Shown here one piece after another: positions 61,978-64,000 of a stretch of 64,000 nt of DNA. How positions within the stretch are numbered: position 1 is the first letter of the stretch; the number at the start of each line of letters is the position of its first letter. Source of the DNA: Diadophis punctatus similis (taxonomy: Eukaryota; Chordata; Lepidosauria; Squamata; Dipsadidae); the NCBI GenBank assembly GCA_023053685.1, contig JALIGW010000001.1, positions 230,442,434 through 230,506,433 of the forward strand, written 5' to 3'. The position numbers were made by a program, and so were the translations under genes. A model generated the notes under the pieces. It was not told the DNA's origin, did no database searches, and saw only the letters and a list, made by a program, of their open reading frames with translations.

Positions 61978-62113
61978 GCATAGGTGTCAAACGTGCGGCG
62001 TCACGTTGTCATCATGTGACATATCGTGACTTTTCCCCCTTCGCTAAAACAGGGATGGGGTGGCCAGCATGTGATGCATCCGGCCCGCAGGCCACGAGTT
62101 TGACACCCTTGCT
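61978..62113. mobile_element. hAT-like MITE (CAGGGGTGTCAAACTC family)
   Basis: Left cataggtgtcaaacgtg and right cacgagtttgacacccttg. gtagggca occurs on both sides (61970-61977, 62114-62121). Exact ends are uncertain by one or two bases. Confidence 0.85.
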
Positions 62114-62121
62114 GTAGGGCA

Positions 62122-62839
62122 TATGGTTCCCCTTCAGGAAGCATACTTAGTGTGGCCACAAATTGCCACAAATGAACAGCCTTCCCTTATTCTTTTTGTT
62201 TAAGAGAGGGATATGTTGATAAAAATTACGGTTAATCCCAGATATTTTCCAAGCAAGCCAGAAGAAATTATTCCTTTGAAAGAATAATTATGGAAGTCTT
62301 ATGAAAGAAGATATTTGTCACAACTGTGTTAAGCATTGACGTATATCGTTCTGGGTTTTAGGACAATAACTTTGAAGTCACATTCCGCAACTTACATGTC
62401 ATTTACGATTGCCTTCCACCCAAACAGCTTGCAACTTGAATTCTCTTTACTTCAAAGCTATTGGCAGAAAAATTGAAGGATGTTTCTTCTAAGTATTTTT
62501 ATTGATTTATCAATCAAAGTAGAAAGAAATCTTACAGCTCTTCACTTGCAGAACCTCTCTTTGTATTGAAGACAGAATGATACCATTTGTTTGGCTTCAT
62601 ATGTGAATCCGTCAAACCTGGATTTTTTTTTCCTCAAATAAGCCTTCATCCAAGAATCTTCATCCACGAATGCAACTCTAAATTTGAAGGGTATCTCATA
62701 TTATTATTTTTTGTTGGTGAACTTCCCAGACCCGACTAAAGGCTTCTGGCTCTGCACCCCAACTATTTATGATATCAGTTACCACTGACAGAATTGGGGG
62801 GGGTTGATTCAAAGATCTTTTATATGAAGTACCACATCA
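62122..62839. other. Intron, nothing recognised
   Basis: No supported feature. Confidence 0.45.
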
Positions 62840-63083
62840 GTTATTATTATTATTTATTTGTGAGATTTATATACCGCCTCACAGTGCAAGCACTCTCTAA
62901 GCGGTTTACACCAGTAAGCAATGTATATTTATATTGCCCCCGACAATCTGGGTCCTCATTTTACCTACCTCGGAAGGATGGAAGGCTGAGTCAACCTTGA
63001 GCCGGTGAGATTTGAACCGCTGACCTGCTGATCACAGTCAGCTAACCGCAGTACTGCCTCTAACCGCTGCGCCACCTCGGCTC
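62840..63083 (-). mobile_element. Sauria SINE (AAAT-tail subfamily)
   Basis: Same subfamily as 51526-51754: gagatttatataccgcctca, agcaatgtatatttatattg, accttgagccggtgagattt and gcgccacctcggctc. The tail is mixed att/attt. Confidence 0.93.
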
Positions 63084-63552
63084 CTATTATCTAGAATCCA
63101 TGGTGGTACAAGAATTTGAATCTGCTTCAGAACCAGGCCATCCAGATTATTCAGTCCATACAGCCAAGCATATCATCAAACAGTGTGAAGCCAGGCTTAT
63201 AGTCTGCTACAGAACTTAAGAGTAGCCTTATTAAGTTCAAGGTCAATTTCCCACCGATAGTCAGGCAGATGCTCATAAGCAGGAGGTGGAGATTGTTTTC
63301 CTATCATTGTTCTCCTACAATTGGAATTCAAAGGACCACTGTCCCTAAATCAAAGCTAATATTGTACTTTGGGCTAGTAAGTAACAGGTCCTGGTAGACC
63401 TGTTCTTTGGTAGTCTTTTAAAGCTCGCCCAATTAAAACCATCTCTTTTTAAAGCTGTCTACCTTTTATCTTTGGGAGTGGAAAACGTGGGTATATGACA
63501 TCCAGGGCAATCCATATGGCAAAGAAAAATAATGATTTAGATTTAGATTTAT
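63084..63552. other. Intron, nothing recognised
   Basis: No supported feature. Confidence 0.45.
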
Positions 63553-63775
63553 TATTAGAGTTGGAAGGGACCTTGTAGTCATCTACAAGGTCCCTTCCAT
63601 CTAGGGGTCATCTAGTCCAACCCCCTGCTCAAGCAGGAGTTCCTACACCATTTGAGACAGATGGCAGTCCAGTCTCTCCTTGAAGGTCGCAAGTGTTGGG
63701 GCTCTCACGACCTCTGCTGGCAAGCTGTTCCACTGGTTGATCGCTCTCACCATCAGAAAGATGATGCAGTAGTTC
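63553..63775 (-). mobile_element. CR1 LINE 3' end
   Basis: gagttggaagggaccttgta, ctagtccaaccccctgctca, agtctctccttgaaggtc and ctgttccactggttgatcgc are antisense CR1 3' sequence. A 17-bp inverted repeat sits at its terminus. Confidence 0.85.
63562..63599. repeat. Perfect 17-bp inverted repeat at the CR1 terminus
   Basis: tggaagggaccttgtag, spacer tcat, then ctacaaggtcccttcca. It is not part of the usual CR1 3' end. Confidence 0.9.
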
Positions 63776-64000
63776 ACCAATAGTCACATTGTATGAATAA
63801 GCTCTTCATTATTGAATGGCAACAGCAATCATAGGATCCTGTTCAATTCATCTTTTAGTGTCAATAAGCATAAGCAATGCCACCTTTTTGTAGACAGAAA
63901 CTGTTTTGTATCTTCCAGCAAAACTGGGATTCTTTTTTTCTTCATTCTTTACAGTTTTTTTAAAAAAAATCTGGTATCAAAAAGAACCTGCCAATATCAC
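63776..64000. other. Intron, nothing recognised
   Basis: No supported feature up to the window edge. Confidence 0.45.

Noticed and set aside
61644..61990. ORFs of 70-102 aa on both strands after exon 6
   Set aside because: No recognisable domain, mutual antisense overlap and no splice context linking them to BRSK2.

Overview
The window looks like a squamate reptile genome, most likely a snake. It lies entirely inside one host gene, BRSK2 (BR serine/threonine kinase 2, also called SAD-A), read on the + strand. Four coding exons are visible at 4147-4232, 21999-22139, 37325-37441 and 61110-61143. They splice in phase into 126 codons of the kinase domain, from the alphaC helix to the end of the APE region. 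The glycine loop and VAIK lysine must lie upstream of the window, and the C-lobe and C-terminal regulatory part downstream. BRSK2 is preferred over BRSK1 at three diagnostic residues. No other host gene, structural RNA gene, CRISPR array or operon was found.

The snake assignment rests on the repeats: many Sauria SINEs, LINEs ending in ATTCT pentanucleotide tails (20479-20494, 37214-37257), an R4/Dong-like LINE, CR1, L2-like and L1-like LINEs, long ATCT, CCTT, AT and GT microsatellites, and many short hAT-like elements. Family names come from memory of squamate repeats and were not searched.

Layout. 1-4146: upstream intron with an L1-like fragment and a SINE. 4233-21998 (17.8 kb intron): compound microsatellite, L2-like LINE, nested SINE/L1/hAT cluster, several hAT MITEs, a broken LINE reverse transcriptase and a fold-back mariner just before exon 4. 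22140-37324 (15.2 kb intron): SINEs, R4-like LINE, Helitron remnant with both termini, L1 3' end, and a disrupted LINE with a tRNA-derived SINE. 37442-61109 (23.7 kb intron): at least fifteen hAT-like MITEs, CR1 copies (two interrupted by DNA transposons), a composite 1.6 kb hAT element, SINEs and a degraded transposon-type coding fragment. 61144-64000: downstream intron with a MITE, a SINE and a CR1 3' end.

The clearest signals beyond the exons are insertion junctions readable by eye. About a dozen and a half hAT-like elements show 8-bp target-site duplications, several TA-flanked elements are present, the Helitron has A|TC and CTAG|T ends, and the mariner derivative consists of two ~250-bp inverted copies of its own 3' end. 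No wholly new system was identified. The best candidates for follow-up are the fold-back mariner, the spread of NRF1-like palindromes by hAT elements, and the SINEs with exchanged tails.
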